In this document: positions 34,601 through 46,600 of the stretch, piece by piece
Layout: each line of letters begins with the position of its first letter
Position numbering within the stretch: position 1 is the first letter of the stretch
Assembly: GCA_029851415.1 (NCBI GenBank)
Contig: CM056741.1
Span: forward strand, 65,090,282 to 65,154,281
Direction: 5' to 3'
DNA from: Eretmocerus hayati
Taxonomy: Eukaryota > Arthropoda > Insecta > Hymenoptera > Aphelinidae
Length of the DNA: 64,000 nucleotides
Translations under genes and position numbers: made by a program
Notes under the pieces: generated by a model
The model's database searches: none
What the model saw: the letters and a program-made list of their open reading frames with translations, nothing else
Told to the model about the DNA's origin: nothing

Positions 34601-37600
34601 ATGAAACTCTCCACGTCGTCACTCAGGCATGCATCTGGAGGGCTCATCATGAATCTACTATCAAATGATGTTGTGAGATTTGAATCAGTTTTCCTCTTCC
34701 TCCATTATATTTGGATACTGCCTCTGCAAGCCACTCTGGTTGTCTGTCTCAATTGGAAAAGTTTGGGCATTGCATCCCTTGCTGGGGTTATTGCCATAGC
34801 CTTGCAGACCATCCCAGTTCAAGGTATTTATTACTTTTTCTCAAGAATGAAAATGAGGAATATTGCTAATGCTCCTTCGTCAGAAAAGAAACTTTCCTCT
34901 ACTCTGTTATACAAAAGTAGGTGCTAGAGAGACTATAGTTTCGTCTTAATCATTCCAATAACTAGGTAATGATTAAACTCATTTTTTATGGTCTCAAAGA
35001 GTGAGTATGAGTTTGATTTGAATTTAAACCGGTCCATGTAGAGCAGCGAGAATCTTTGATTCATACTTCACTTGATTGTTGTTCGCGTATTATACCACAA
35101 CCGAATTGTGCTGAGACAATTGATGTATCGATGACTCCACTAATCACGGATCAGAGAGATTGTCGAGGATCTTGTTCAACTTTTCCCAATCGATGAGTCA
35201 ATATTTCGTACCAATATCATCCTGGCGATGGGCTATTTTGAATATCAATTCTATGTTTATGATTCTTTTATGTCCAGCAATCATCAATGATGGAATATGA
35301 ATTCAATGCTTTTTTTTAGATCATTTTGTTACTCGTTAATAGGTAATAAACGACGTTTTGGATCTCTGATTAGGTCCTTCTTCAGGTTGAATATATCTTA
35401 TGACTAAGGGGGGAAAATCGCAAGGATCTGATAGAAAGAAGAAAAAAGAGGCTTAAAATCTAGGACTTATCGCGATGCCAGTGCGAAGTTGACTCCACCC
35501 TCAAACTCGAGCATATATTTACATATCGACGCCTCTTACGAAGATTAACACACCCACTAACGCCCACGAAGACTAACACGGGGGCTGAAGGTTACGGTCA
35601 CGAAGATTAACACTTACTGTGTACGCCACGAAGATCAACACTTACGCCTCAGCGCCACGAAGATTATCTCTTAATGCTTGAGACCACGAAGAGTAACACT
35701 TACTCCTCAAACTGCACGAAGATTGACACATTCGCGCATTTTTTTCTTGAAGGGACGAAGACTATGAGTATTCCGTCTTAAGGCCACGAAAAGTAACACA
35801 TTCTTCTTGGCGGCCGAAAATTAACACATTCGCGCATTTTTTTTCTTGACGGGACGAAGACTATGAGTATTCCGTCTTAAGGCCACGAAAAGTAACACAT
35901 TTTCCTTTACGCCACGAAGACTGACACATTCGTAGACTCCATTCTTGAAGGGACGGAGATTATAAGTACTGCGTCTTAAACGAAATACTCACAGTCTCCC
36001 TCCCTCCATGAATGAAGTCTTTGGATGCGTTAATTTTCGTGCCGCTAAAGAGAATTTGTGTTTTTTTTCGTTGCCCTAAGACGAAATACTCGGTCTCCGT
36101 CCCTTTGAATGAGAACGTGTGCAAGTGTGTTATAGTCTTCATACCATTCAGGAGTAAGTGCTAGTTTCGTGGGCCGTTGAGCAGTAAGTGTTAGTCTTCG
36201 CGCCCCTAAGGAGTAAGTGTTAGTTTTTGTGGACCTAAGGAGAATCCGTTAATCTTCGTCAGTCACAAGAAAAGAGGTGTTAATATTCGTAAAGAGGCGT
36301 CGATATGTACTACAAGTATAGTCCAACGAAGTTTTTTTCGAATATAAATTTCGGCTGTATAACCCCACTTCTCTGAATATTCACATACACTCTTACACAC
36401 AAACATCCCATTCAACTTAGTATCATTCACATCGAGCGGCGCTCGAGGACCCAGCAGTTCGAGCCCGTCTCTTGAAGGGAACGAATCTTTTTTTTTTTTA
36501 ATCCTTCTACATATCAATAGAAAAACAGTTCATTAGTAATATTAATTATTAGCCGAGTGCGTGTTAGTGTCTAGTGATCTTTGTGACTGTGTGAGTGGAT
36601 CAGTACGTTAGGGAATCAGCCAGCTTGTTGATCTAACAGCAACTGACTCAAAAGAAAAAGAAAGTCTCTGTAGACCCATGAGCGTCGTGATCCGCACGAG
36701 GTTCCATCGCCGAGGGCGAGGCCGAGGGGATCACAGAGCACCATACCTGCGCTGATAAGTCCTCGATTTTAAGCCTCTTTTTTCCATCAGATTTTTGCAA
36801 TTCTCTCCCTTCAGTTATCAGGTATATTCAACATAAAGAAGGACCTAATCAGAGGTCCGAAACGTTGTTTGTTCCCTATTAAGGTGGCTCGAGCGCATGG
36901 TGACCTACCAAAACGAGGGCCCTGTGCTAAAGGTTTAGGCCTTTTATCTCTTTGTTACACACTGACCCCCTGACTAGTCACAAATTATGATACCTAGTGT
37001 CCTTGACCAAATTAATCTGAGAAAAATAAACTGCAGTAACTGCTGAAGGCCTTCAGTAGCTTCTACCGAAGTTGTTGAGTAGGTGCACGGCTGGTACAAA
37101 CGACGTGAAATGCTTCAATGAAATACACTGGAATTTTGTATACACATAGTTGAAGGACACTGCTTTCATGTAGTTCAAGTTTTTTGATGATAAACAATAA
37201 CAAAAAAGGTAGAAAAATTATACCATTCTCGAGAATTTTTATATATGAATTTCTTTATCGCGAGTCGACCGCGAGCGTGATTTTCGACATGCGAGAAAGT
37301 TTTTCAGTTTTCGACTATAGCAAAACTCAAAGCGAGAAAATTGTTCAGAATTGCCTAATTTTTGTTAATCTTCAAGATTCAGATGGAATAATGCAATAGT
37401 GGAAAAGTTCTAAGAGTTCTATCGAGATTATTGTTCAGCAGGGCGTCCCGAGCTCAGATTTGTACTGGTCATCCGCATCAAGATCCAGTTACAAAAAGTA
37501 CTCCACCTTTTTTTCCGTTGCATCAATCAATCTGAATCTTGAAAATTAACATAATTCAGACGATTCCAAACAACTTTCTCGCGTTGAGTTTTTCTGTAGT

Positions 37601-40600
37601 CGAAAACTGAAAAACTTTCTCGCACGTCGAAAATCGACCTCGCGCTCGACTCGCAGTAAAGAAACTGACAAAAATTCTCGAAAATGGTATGATTTTTTTG
37701 TTATTGTTTATCATCAAAAAAACTTGTACTACATGGAAGCAGTGTCCATCAACTATGTGTATACAAAATTTCAGTGTATTTCATTGAAGCATTTCACGAC
37801 GATGGCGTTGTTTGTACCAGCCGTGCACCTCCTCAACCTTGTACTCAACAACTTCGGTAGAAGCTACTGAAGGCCTTCAGCAGTTCCTGCAGTTTATTTT
37901 TCTCAGTAAACTATATGTACAGGTATTTTCTATTCACGCGTGTATTTAAATTTTAAAAGAACATATGTAAGAGCATGTAATTAGAACGTTTGTCTTCGGA
38001 CGAATAAAAGACATCAATCAATCAAAATGACCGCAACACATGCACGTTCCGAGCTCACCGACATACAAACCGCGCCCTCGGGCACGCGCACCATGCTCGC
38101 ACCATGGTCGAGCGTCTGCTTCGATGGTGGTTTCACGAGGATGCATTGTTTGTCACATTGATAATTATTTATTTTGGTCGGCTTGATATATACAACGTGA
38201 TTGTAAAGTACTCGACCGGCCGGAAAATTCCGAAAGTCCGGCGCGCTCTGAGTTTTCCAAATTTTTTTCGAAGTTATTCGAGTCGATTTGAAAATTTGCG
38301 TGGATGTTGAAAATTATCAGATTGTTGTGATCAGATGGATCAGAAAAGGGATCAGAGGGATCAGTCACGCAAGTATCACATGGGATCAGCAGAGGGATCA
38401 GTTTGTTTTGCTGACACACACGTGGTCTGGTTCCGGGGTTATGTGTCGGTGCGCCAGTCTCAGTATTCGCATCCCGAGGACGTGGTTGCCGAATTTAGTG
38501 GCGGCGTAGATGGTGAATTTAGCGACTGCCGAGCTCGTTATCGTGTTCCTGGGCCTCGGGGTATCATGTGCGGCCCGTGTTGTTTGTGTTTGTCACGTAG
38601 CCGCGCGGTAGATTTCCTTGTTGTAGGAGTGCAGAGCGCGTTGGGGTCGGTTCTTAATCTCGGCGGCCACTCTCATTCATCGTGCACCAAGTCGCCTCGC
38701 CCGCTGCACCAGGATGCATTGCTGTTGCACCAAAAAGCGGGTGATCAGTGCCGATGGCGCAAGCAGCAACTCCCCGCGCTGGCAGGTTATACGGATCGGG
38801 GCTCGGCAGCGTTTGCTTTCTAGCAAACGAAAATTGCTTGATGCTGGCGTAGTGAGATCTGCCGAGCCGACCCGGACTTTTGCCTAGTTGGCTAAGTCCG
38901 GCATTCTCCGTCTGCTGCGCACACTGTGTGACGACGGCCACAGCACAGCCCGCTGTTTTCTTAACTCACACAGCTTGTCCTATTGTGTGTTGTTGAATGA
39001 TGGAAACCTGACTCGGCGCCATGCAATGAAGGAAGTTTTCAATGAGTGTGATTCGTGAAAATGAAGCGAGTTGAATGATATGGCCCTTGTATCATTTTGT
39101 CATCGAAATCTTTTTCATACACCTGCTGCAGTTAGGCTAGGGTTCATTTTTGATCACTTCATCTGCCTGCTGGCAGTATTTTGTGATAGAGAGTAAAATT
39201 CAGCTGAGCATTTAAACCTGTGATAGAAAAACACCTTATTGTCACTTTGGTCCCGTACCGGTCCTAGTGTCGATGAGGTTCTCTACCGGTCCTCTCTGAG
39301 TGTCGATCTGGTCCTATACGGGTCCCCAGAGGGTTGCGATCTGGTCCCGTACCCGTCCTTGGCGAGTGTTGAAGTGGTCCTCTACCGGTCCTCGGCGAGT
39401 GTCGATCTGGTCCCGTACCGGTCCTTGGCGAGAGTCGATCTGGTCCCTTACCGGTCCCCGGCGAGTGGCGATGGGGTACCATATCGGTCCCCGGCGAGTG
39501 GCGTTCTGGTCCCGTACCCGTCCTCGGCAAGTGTCGATGTGGTTTTCTACCGGTCATCGGCGAGTGTCGATCTAGTCCCGTACCGGTCCTCGGCGAGTGT
39601 CGATCTGGTCCCGTAACAGTCCTCGGCGAGAGCCGATCTGGTCCTGTATCGGTCCTCGGCGTGTGTCCATTTCGTCCCGTACCAGCCTTTTGCGAGTGTC
39701 AATGAGTTCTCTACCGGTCCTCGGCGAGTGGCGATGGGGTACCATATCGGTCCCCGGTGATCGGCGATCTGGTCCCGTATCCATCCTCGGTGAGAGTCGA
39801 TGTGCTTTCCTATCGGTCCTCGGCGAGTATCGAACTGGTCCCGTGACGATACTCGGCGAGTGTCGATGTGGTTCTCTTCCGGTCCTCGGCGAGTGTCAAA
39901 CTGGTCCCGTAAAGGTTTTCGGCGAGTGTCGATGTGGTTCTCTTCCGGTCCTCGGCAAGTGTCGATCTGGTCCCGTGTCGGTGCTTGGCGAGTGTCGATC
40001 TAGTCCCGTACCGATCCTCAGCGGGTGTCGATCGACGAAGACCCGTGTATTCTGGTCCTGTACCGTATTCGGACAGGTGTGATTCTTATTCCGCACCGAC
40101 ACTCGCCGAGGACCGGTACAGGACCAGAATAGAAGGGCCATATCATTCAGCTCGCACTATTTTCACGAATCACACTCATTGAAAACTTCCTTCATTGCAT
40201 GGCGCCGAGTCAGGTTTCCATCATTCAACAACACACAATAAGACAAGCTGTGTGAGTTAACAAAACAGCGGGCTGTGCTGTGGCCGTCGTCACACAATGT
40301 GCGTAGCAGACGGAGAATGCCGGACTTAGCCAACCAGGCAAAAGTCCGGGTCGGCTCGGCAGATCTCACTAGGCCAGCATCAAGCAATTTTCGTTTGCTA
40401 GAAAGCAAACGCTGCCGAGCCCCGATCCGTATAACCTGCCAGCGCGGGGAGTTGCTGCTTGCGCCGTCGGCACTGATCACCCGCTTTTTGGTGCAACAGC
40501 AATGCTTCCTGGTGCAGCGGGCGGGGCGACTTGGTGCACGATGAATGAGAGTGGCCGCCAAAATCAAGAACCGACCCCAACGCGCTCTGCACTCCTACAC

Positions 40601-43600
40601 CAAGGAAATCTACCACTTGGCTATGTGACAAACACAAACAGCACGGGCCGCCCATGATACCACGAGGCCCAGGAACACGATAAAGAGAACGGCAATCGCT
40701 AATTTTACCATCTAGGCCGCCAGTAAATTTGACAACCACGTCCTCGGGGTGCGAATACTGAGACTGGCGGACCGACTCATAACCCCGGGACCAGACCACG
40801 TGTGTGGCAGCAAAACAAACTGAGCCCTCTGCTGATCCCATGTGATACTTGCGCGACTGATCCCTCTGATCCCTTTTCTGATCCATCTGGTCACAACAAT
40901 CTGATAATTTTCAACATCCACGCAAATTTCCAAATCGACTCGAATAACTTCGAGAAAAATTTGCAAAACTCAGAACGCGCCGAACTTCCGGAATTTCCCG
41001 GCTGGTCGAGTACTTTACAATCACGTTGTATTCCTCAACGTCGATATGTTCTTCGAAGTTATTTTGTGCGAGTCTGTTTATTTTTTGGGATTTTTTGATA
41101 TCTTCGTTGGAGAGTACTAAATTTTCTAAGGTGTACGTCTATAAGAGCACGTGTACAAGGAAGAAAATGTCAATATTTTTTTTTCATTAGATAATGGACG
41201 GCAACCCTACATTTCCTCAACGGCGATATATTTGTTGACTTCTAAAGTATATTTGAGAATTTTTTTATCTGGTTTAATAACATCGTTGTATATCCGCTCG
41301 ATCCACCTTAACTAATAGAACAAAATAGTCCGAAAAAAATCATTAAATTAATACTCCATCATCATTTCTACATTCCAGTTTATATCAGTAAAATAATACA
41401 TGCTCTGAGGAAAAAAGTTGCTTCACGGACTGATCGCAGAGTGTTACTCATGAACGAGATGATCAATGGGATACAAGTTATCAAAATGTACACTTGGGAG
41501 CCAGTTTTTAAGCAACTGATTATGACTGCTAGAAGGTATTTGTGATAACGTACATCAATCAGTGTTTCGAAATTTGTGATCATGAATGTGTTCCTTTGGA
41601 AACACGAATTTTGTCCTGGTAGCACACGGTGGTCTTGAACCAAGTCTATCCTCTGCTGACGACAGCAAGTAGAATTCTTGTTAGATATGGTTCGGGACAT
41701 CTGTGGGATCACAACCTACTAAGAATCAAAATCGCCACTTGGTCCGTTTTTTAAAAAAGTCGAAAAAACGTGTTTTTTCGATGTTTTTCCCTTCTTCACC
41801 CTCAAAAAGCCGAAAGGAACGCATTTCATCAAAAAATGTGTAGAGCAATTTTTTGTAGAACTTAAAACGATAAACAAAAAAGGTCCTCCACATTTTTCCA
41901 CATAAAACCTCCTGTTCCTGTAATAAACGTATTTCGTCTGAGACTCGTATTTTATCTGTCATTTTTCACGCGTTCGACCCCGTAACTCGAAAGGAACACA
42001 TTTCATCAAAAAATATGTACATTCAATATTTGTAGATCTTCAAAGGATAAACAAGAAACATATGTACAACTGTTGTAGACCTAAACGCGTCGGAGTTATT
42101 GCTGTTTTAGTGAAGGTATCCGTGTTCCATTATTTATGCAGGGTACTGTATATGGGAAAATGTCTTAGGACCTTTTTTGTTCATCGTTCCAAGTTCTACG
42201 AAAAGTTGCTCTACATATTTTTCAATAAAATGTGTCCCTTTCGAGTTTTTGAGGGTGAAAAAGGGAAAAACACGTTTTTTCGACTTTTTTCAAAAACGGC
42301 TCAAGTGGCGATTTTGATTCTTAGTAGGTTGTGATCCCACAGATGTCCCGAACCATATCCAAGAAGAATCCTACTTGCTGTCGTCAGCGGAGGGTAGACT
42401 TGGTTCAGGACCACCGCGAGCAGTTTCTTCTCGAGAAATGGTAAATTTTGGCCACTCGTTCATTATAATTTAACGGGCTGTGAGTCACACTTAGAACAAT
42501 TTGTTCATCGAAGACGATCTGACAGTTTATACCCGTGGATTGAAAGATGCTTCTGATCACTGCATGGATCACAAATTTAAATCATCAGCTACCAATTTTT
42601 CAGAAAAAAATCAAACTTGAGACGGAGATTTTCCGTATTTATGAGTATTTTTTTCAGGTACGAGCTTGATGTGATTGGATCTGTAAATTATGTAAAAGGG
42701 GCAACTTGGTCTGCGTTTGCATACGTCTCCCGCACTGCCTTATTCCTCACAGTGCTTGTGCACGTCTTGAATGGTCGTATCGTAACCGCAGATACTTTTT
42801 TTACCATAATTGTATATTATAATACATTACAAAATACGATGGCGGCTTTTTTCCCAAGAGCATTACATTTCTACGCAGAGGCGCGAGTTTCTGTCAAAAG
42901 AATCCAGGTATGTAACCAGTATAGCAAGAACTGTGTAATTTGTGTTTGATTACACAGGTACCTCAAAATAAAAGTGGTGGTCTGCGCGGCGAATAAAATT
43001 TACAAATGTCTGAAGCGACCGTTTAAACAGAAATATGACGCCCGTTTTGCCTCACTGCGTCAAGATTTTTTGCTAGACCCAAAATACCTCTTCTTTAGAG
43101 GTTTCCTTTACGTGTACGAAAATCCTTACGTAGTAGTTCAAACGGAGCATGGGATCGTATTTAGGCGGTCATTCTGCGTCGGCGTTGCATATTTGGGTAC
43201 CTTGCGCAAGTGAGAATTTTTCTTCCTCGTAGTTTTTGAACAACAAAGATCGTTTCAAAATAGGCGTTTTTTCATACCATGGGGGTCAATGGCAGGTACT
43301 TTACGAGTGGTTTGGATCATATGTTTCGACTGATTTCCACCACAAAAAGTATCTGACCCACATACTTCGATGTAAAATTGTCTGAACTTCCAGGATCCGT
43401 GGTCGAAATCAGTATTCGATGTGGACTCGATTGACTATGATCGTTTTTCAAGCCAAATGTGAGTTGTTTTATATGAAAATCAATGATACATTTGTGCGAA
43501 AAACTAGCTCATTGGGTCTACATTTGTCATCAATTTCGACCACAGATTCTGAAAGTTCAGACAATTCTACGTCAGAATACATATAACCCCAAATATATTC

Positions 43601-46600
43601 CTTGTTCTATGAGAAGTGGAAGGATAAAATTTGCGCTGGCGCAGGGTATCCAAGTATATGCTGTTTGACGCGAAATAACTGTGTTAACACGATCCTGTGC
43701 TCGGTATTGAGCTAACGTTTTAGGATTTTTGTACCCGTCTAGAAAACGTCTGAAAGAACCAAGATTTTTGCGTCTACCAGAAAATCTCGACATGGCGAAG
43801 TAAAACGGGCATCCAATTCGTGTTGAAACGGTCAATTGGAGTTGGAGGTATGTATTCTTGCCTACCGCGCAGACCACTTTCTTATTCTGTGTATCTACGT
43901 TATTGTCAAGAAAGAGTAGAGTGCAATTGATGAATCCGAGCATTTGGAAACTTACTCGTTGCTTATCCTGACCCCAAAGAATGTACAAAGTCAATCAAAT
44001 TCCATTGTACATCATTTTGGAATGATATAGTCGGAATCATTGGTGATCGATCATTTTCTTTCCACATTCATCGATGTGATGACCTAGTTGCGTTGTTCAT
44101 TCGTTGTCATATTGTAATGTTATAAGTCTGTTCACTTGTAGCGGTTGCTCTGAGATACCTAAAGATATATTGACGGGCCTAAAATGGAATGTTACAATCA
44201 TGGATGTCTTCATTTCGTTATTAATCTTGCTTTTGAAATGGGAATAGTTTCGAATTCAAATCTCAATTTACAGGAATTCTTGCTTCTGGAAGACTTCGAA
44301 AATACTGTGAAACCTCTGGGAACTAATTCTGACAACGTTAGTGTCTCTGTTCAAAAAGTCAATACTTCGTGGATGGAAGAATCAATTGATGACACTTTGA
44401 ATGATGTCAACGTTGATATTACAAGCGCAGGTTTTTACGCCATTGTGGGTCCAGTTGGGGCAGGAAAGGTATAGTAAGATTAGACTTTCTGTACATTGAT
44501 ATACACAGCATGTTCAAAAAGTACTGAACCCCCTCATATCTCCTAGGGGTGAGGTCTGGTAGAAAAGTCTGACATACAAAATTCGTTGGATATTATAAGT
44601 GAGTCTCATTGGGGCCAACCTTGACATTTCGAAAGGAAACATCCATCTTAGCTCAGATTCTAAAAGATTATAAATTTCCACTTTTACATTGTTTTAATGA
44701 TATTGGTCAAGGTGGCCTCCGAAGGTCAATGGGAGGTCACAAAAACCCACGAAGTATGAGGCCTCTCCCAATATCTCCCTAGGGGGACGTCTAACAAATG
44801 GTGTTGAATACAAAAGTTGTTGGATACTTCAGACATATTCTCGCTGTTTCAAGATTTGAGGGTAAAAATGGTGGTTCCGATTTGAAAATTTAGAGTTGGC
44901 CTCAATAGGGCGAATTGGTGGGGATTTCGGGGGACTTTCGAATAGTTCATCTCAACCCTCACTTGATATCCAACATCATATGTGCCCAACACTTTTCCAC
45001 CAGACGTAACCCTCCTCAGGAAGTATGAGGGAGGTTGGTTACTCTTTGAACATACTTCATGCAAAAGTATTTATAGACGGATTCATACGTTATGTTTTTT
45101 TGAGCAGTATTAAAAATTTGTATATCCAAATTTAAAGATGTGATAACTCAATAATTAGTTCGGTTATGAGATTCAAATTCAAGAGAACAATGGACAATTC
45201 ATTCCTTCTTTTTAGAGTTCTTTTCTAAAATTGATCACAGGAGAGCTCCGTGCCAACACAGGCCAAGTTTTCATCCGAGGGAAAATATCTTATGCTAGCC
45301 AAGAACCTTGGTTATTTGCTGCTTCTGTGAGAGACAATATCCTGTTCGGTGAACTGTACTGCAAAGAAAAATATCACCGTGTTACAGAGGCTTGTTGCCT
45401 ACTGGAAGATTTTGAGCAATTGCCTTATGGCGATAGAACATTAGTTGGCGAGAGAGGCGCATCACTGAGTGGTGGACAATGTGCCAGAGTCAATTTAGCA
45501 AGGTAACTATCGGTCACGCAAACCAGATCAAGCTTCTGCGAAGAAGTAGATTTCCTGCTCAAAAGTTTCGAAATCATCCTGAAAGAAAACTAATGAGGCT
45601 TACAGCTATGACATGTAAGTTACAGCTGTAATTCTCGTTAAGTTTTCTAGGGCTTCTGTTAATTTCACTCAGTCCTCACGAGCAAATTTTTCACAGAGCT
45701 GTGTACCGAGATGCAGACATCTATCTCCTGGATGATCCATTATCCGCAGTTGATACTCGAGTGGGTAAACGGATGTTTGATGAATGTATGAATAAGTACC
45801 TCAAGGGCAAAACTCGGATCCTGGTCACACATCAAGTGCAGCTCATAAAGGAAGTAGATGGTATTATTCTCTTGGAAAAGGTATGGTTTTGTATTATGAA
45901 ATGATCATTAATTCGTTATGTAAATCATCTCACATCTTCATCTCCAGGGTAGGATTGAGTACCAAGGTAACTATGCGAACTTCGAAAAACATCATAAATA
46001 CTTCAAAGAAATCAATACGAGCGAGACACCAGAGAGATCTACAGAAGGAGATTCTTCTCACGGCCAAATTGATCAAACACCTCTTGATATTCCTGTCGAA
46101 TCAAATAGAAACGATCAAACAGAACCAAAAGAAACACAAGAGCTCATAGCTAAAGGGAATATGGGAGGATCCCTGTACTGGAAGTTTTTCAAAGCAAGTC
46201 GAGCATATCATCTAATGGTACTCCTAGGTCTTATTTTTGTTGTTACCCAGACTTCAGCCAGTGGTAGTGATTACTGGTTTGCGTATTGGTGAATATCTCA
46301 ACAATTTTCTCAAACTAATCTGAATCGATTGCAGCATGGTGATTGCTATAACTAATGGAATTTCTTCATATTTTTCAAGGATAAGGCAAGAGTCTGCCAA
46401 GAACAGAGAACTTGCAGGCATAAAGGAACAAATTCAGGACGATGTGCATAACAATCTGAATGTGACCGATTTTACGATGAAACTACAAGGAAATTACCTG
46501 TCAAGTCATCTTGCACTAACCATTTTTGGAGTTCTTGTATTTGGCTTTGTTATAGGAATAACCGGAAGGAATATCTTACTCCTGAAAATTTGCAAGATAT

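Noticed and set aside
35523..36306. Regular ~29-bp repeats considered as a CRISPR-like array
   Set aside because: The units are tandem, degenerate and mirrored in two arms, without unique spacers, in a eukaryotic intron.
39239..40141. Several long overlapping ORFs on both strands with 11-residue repeats
   Set aside because: They arise because the 33-bp minisatellite period is a multiple of three; no frame is favoured.
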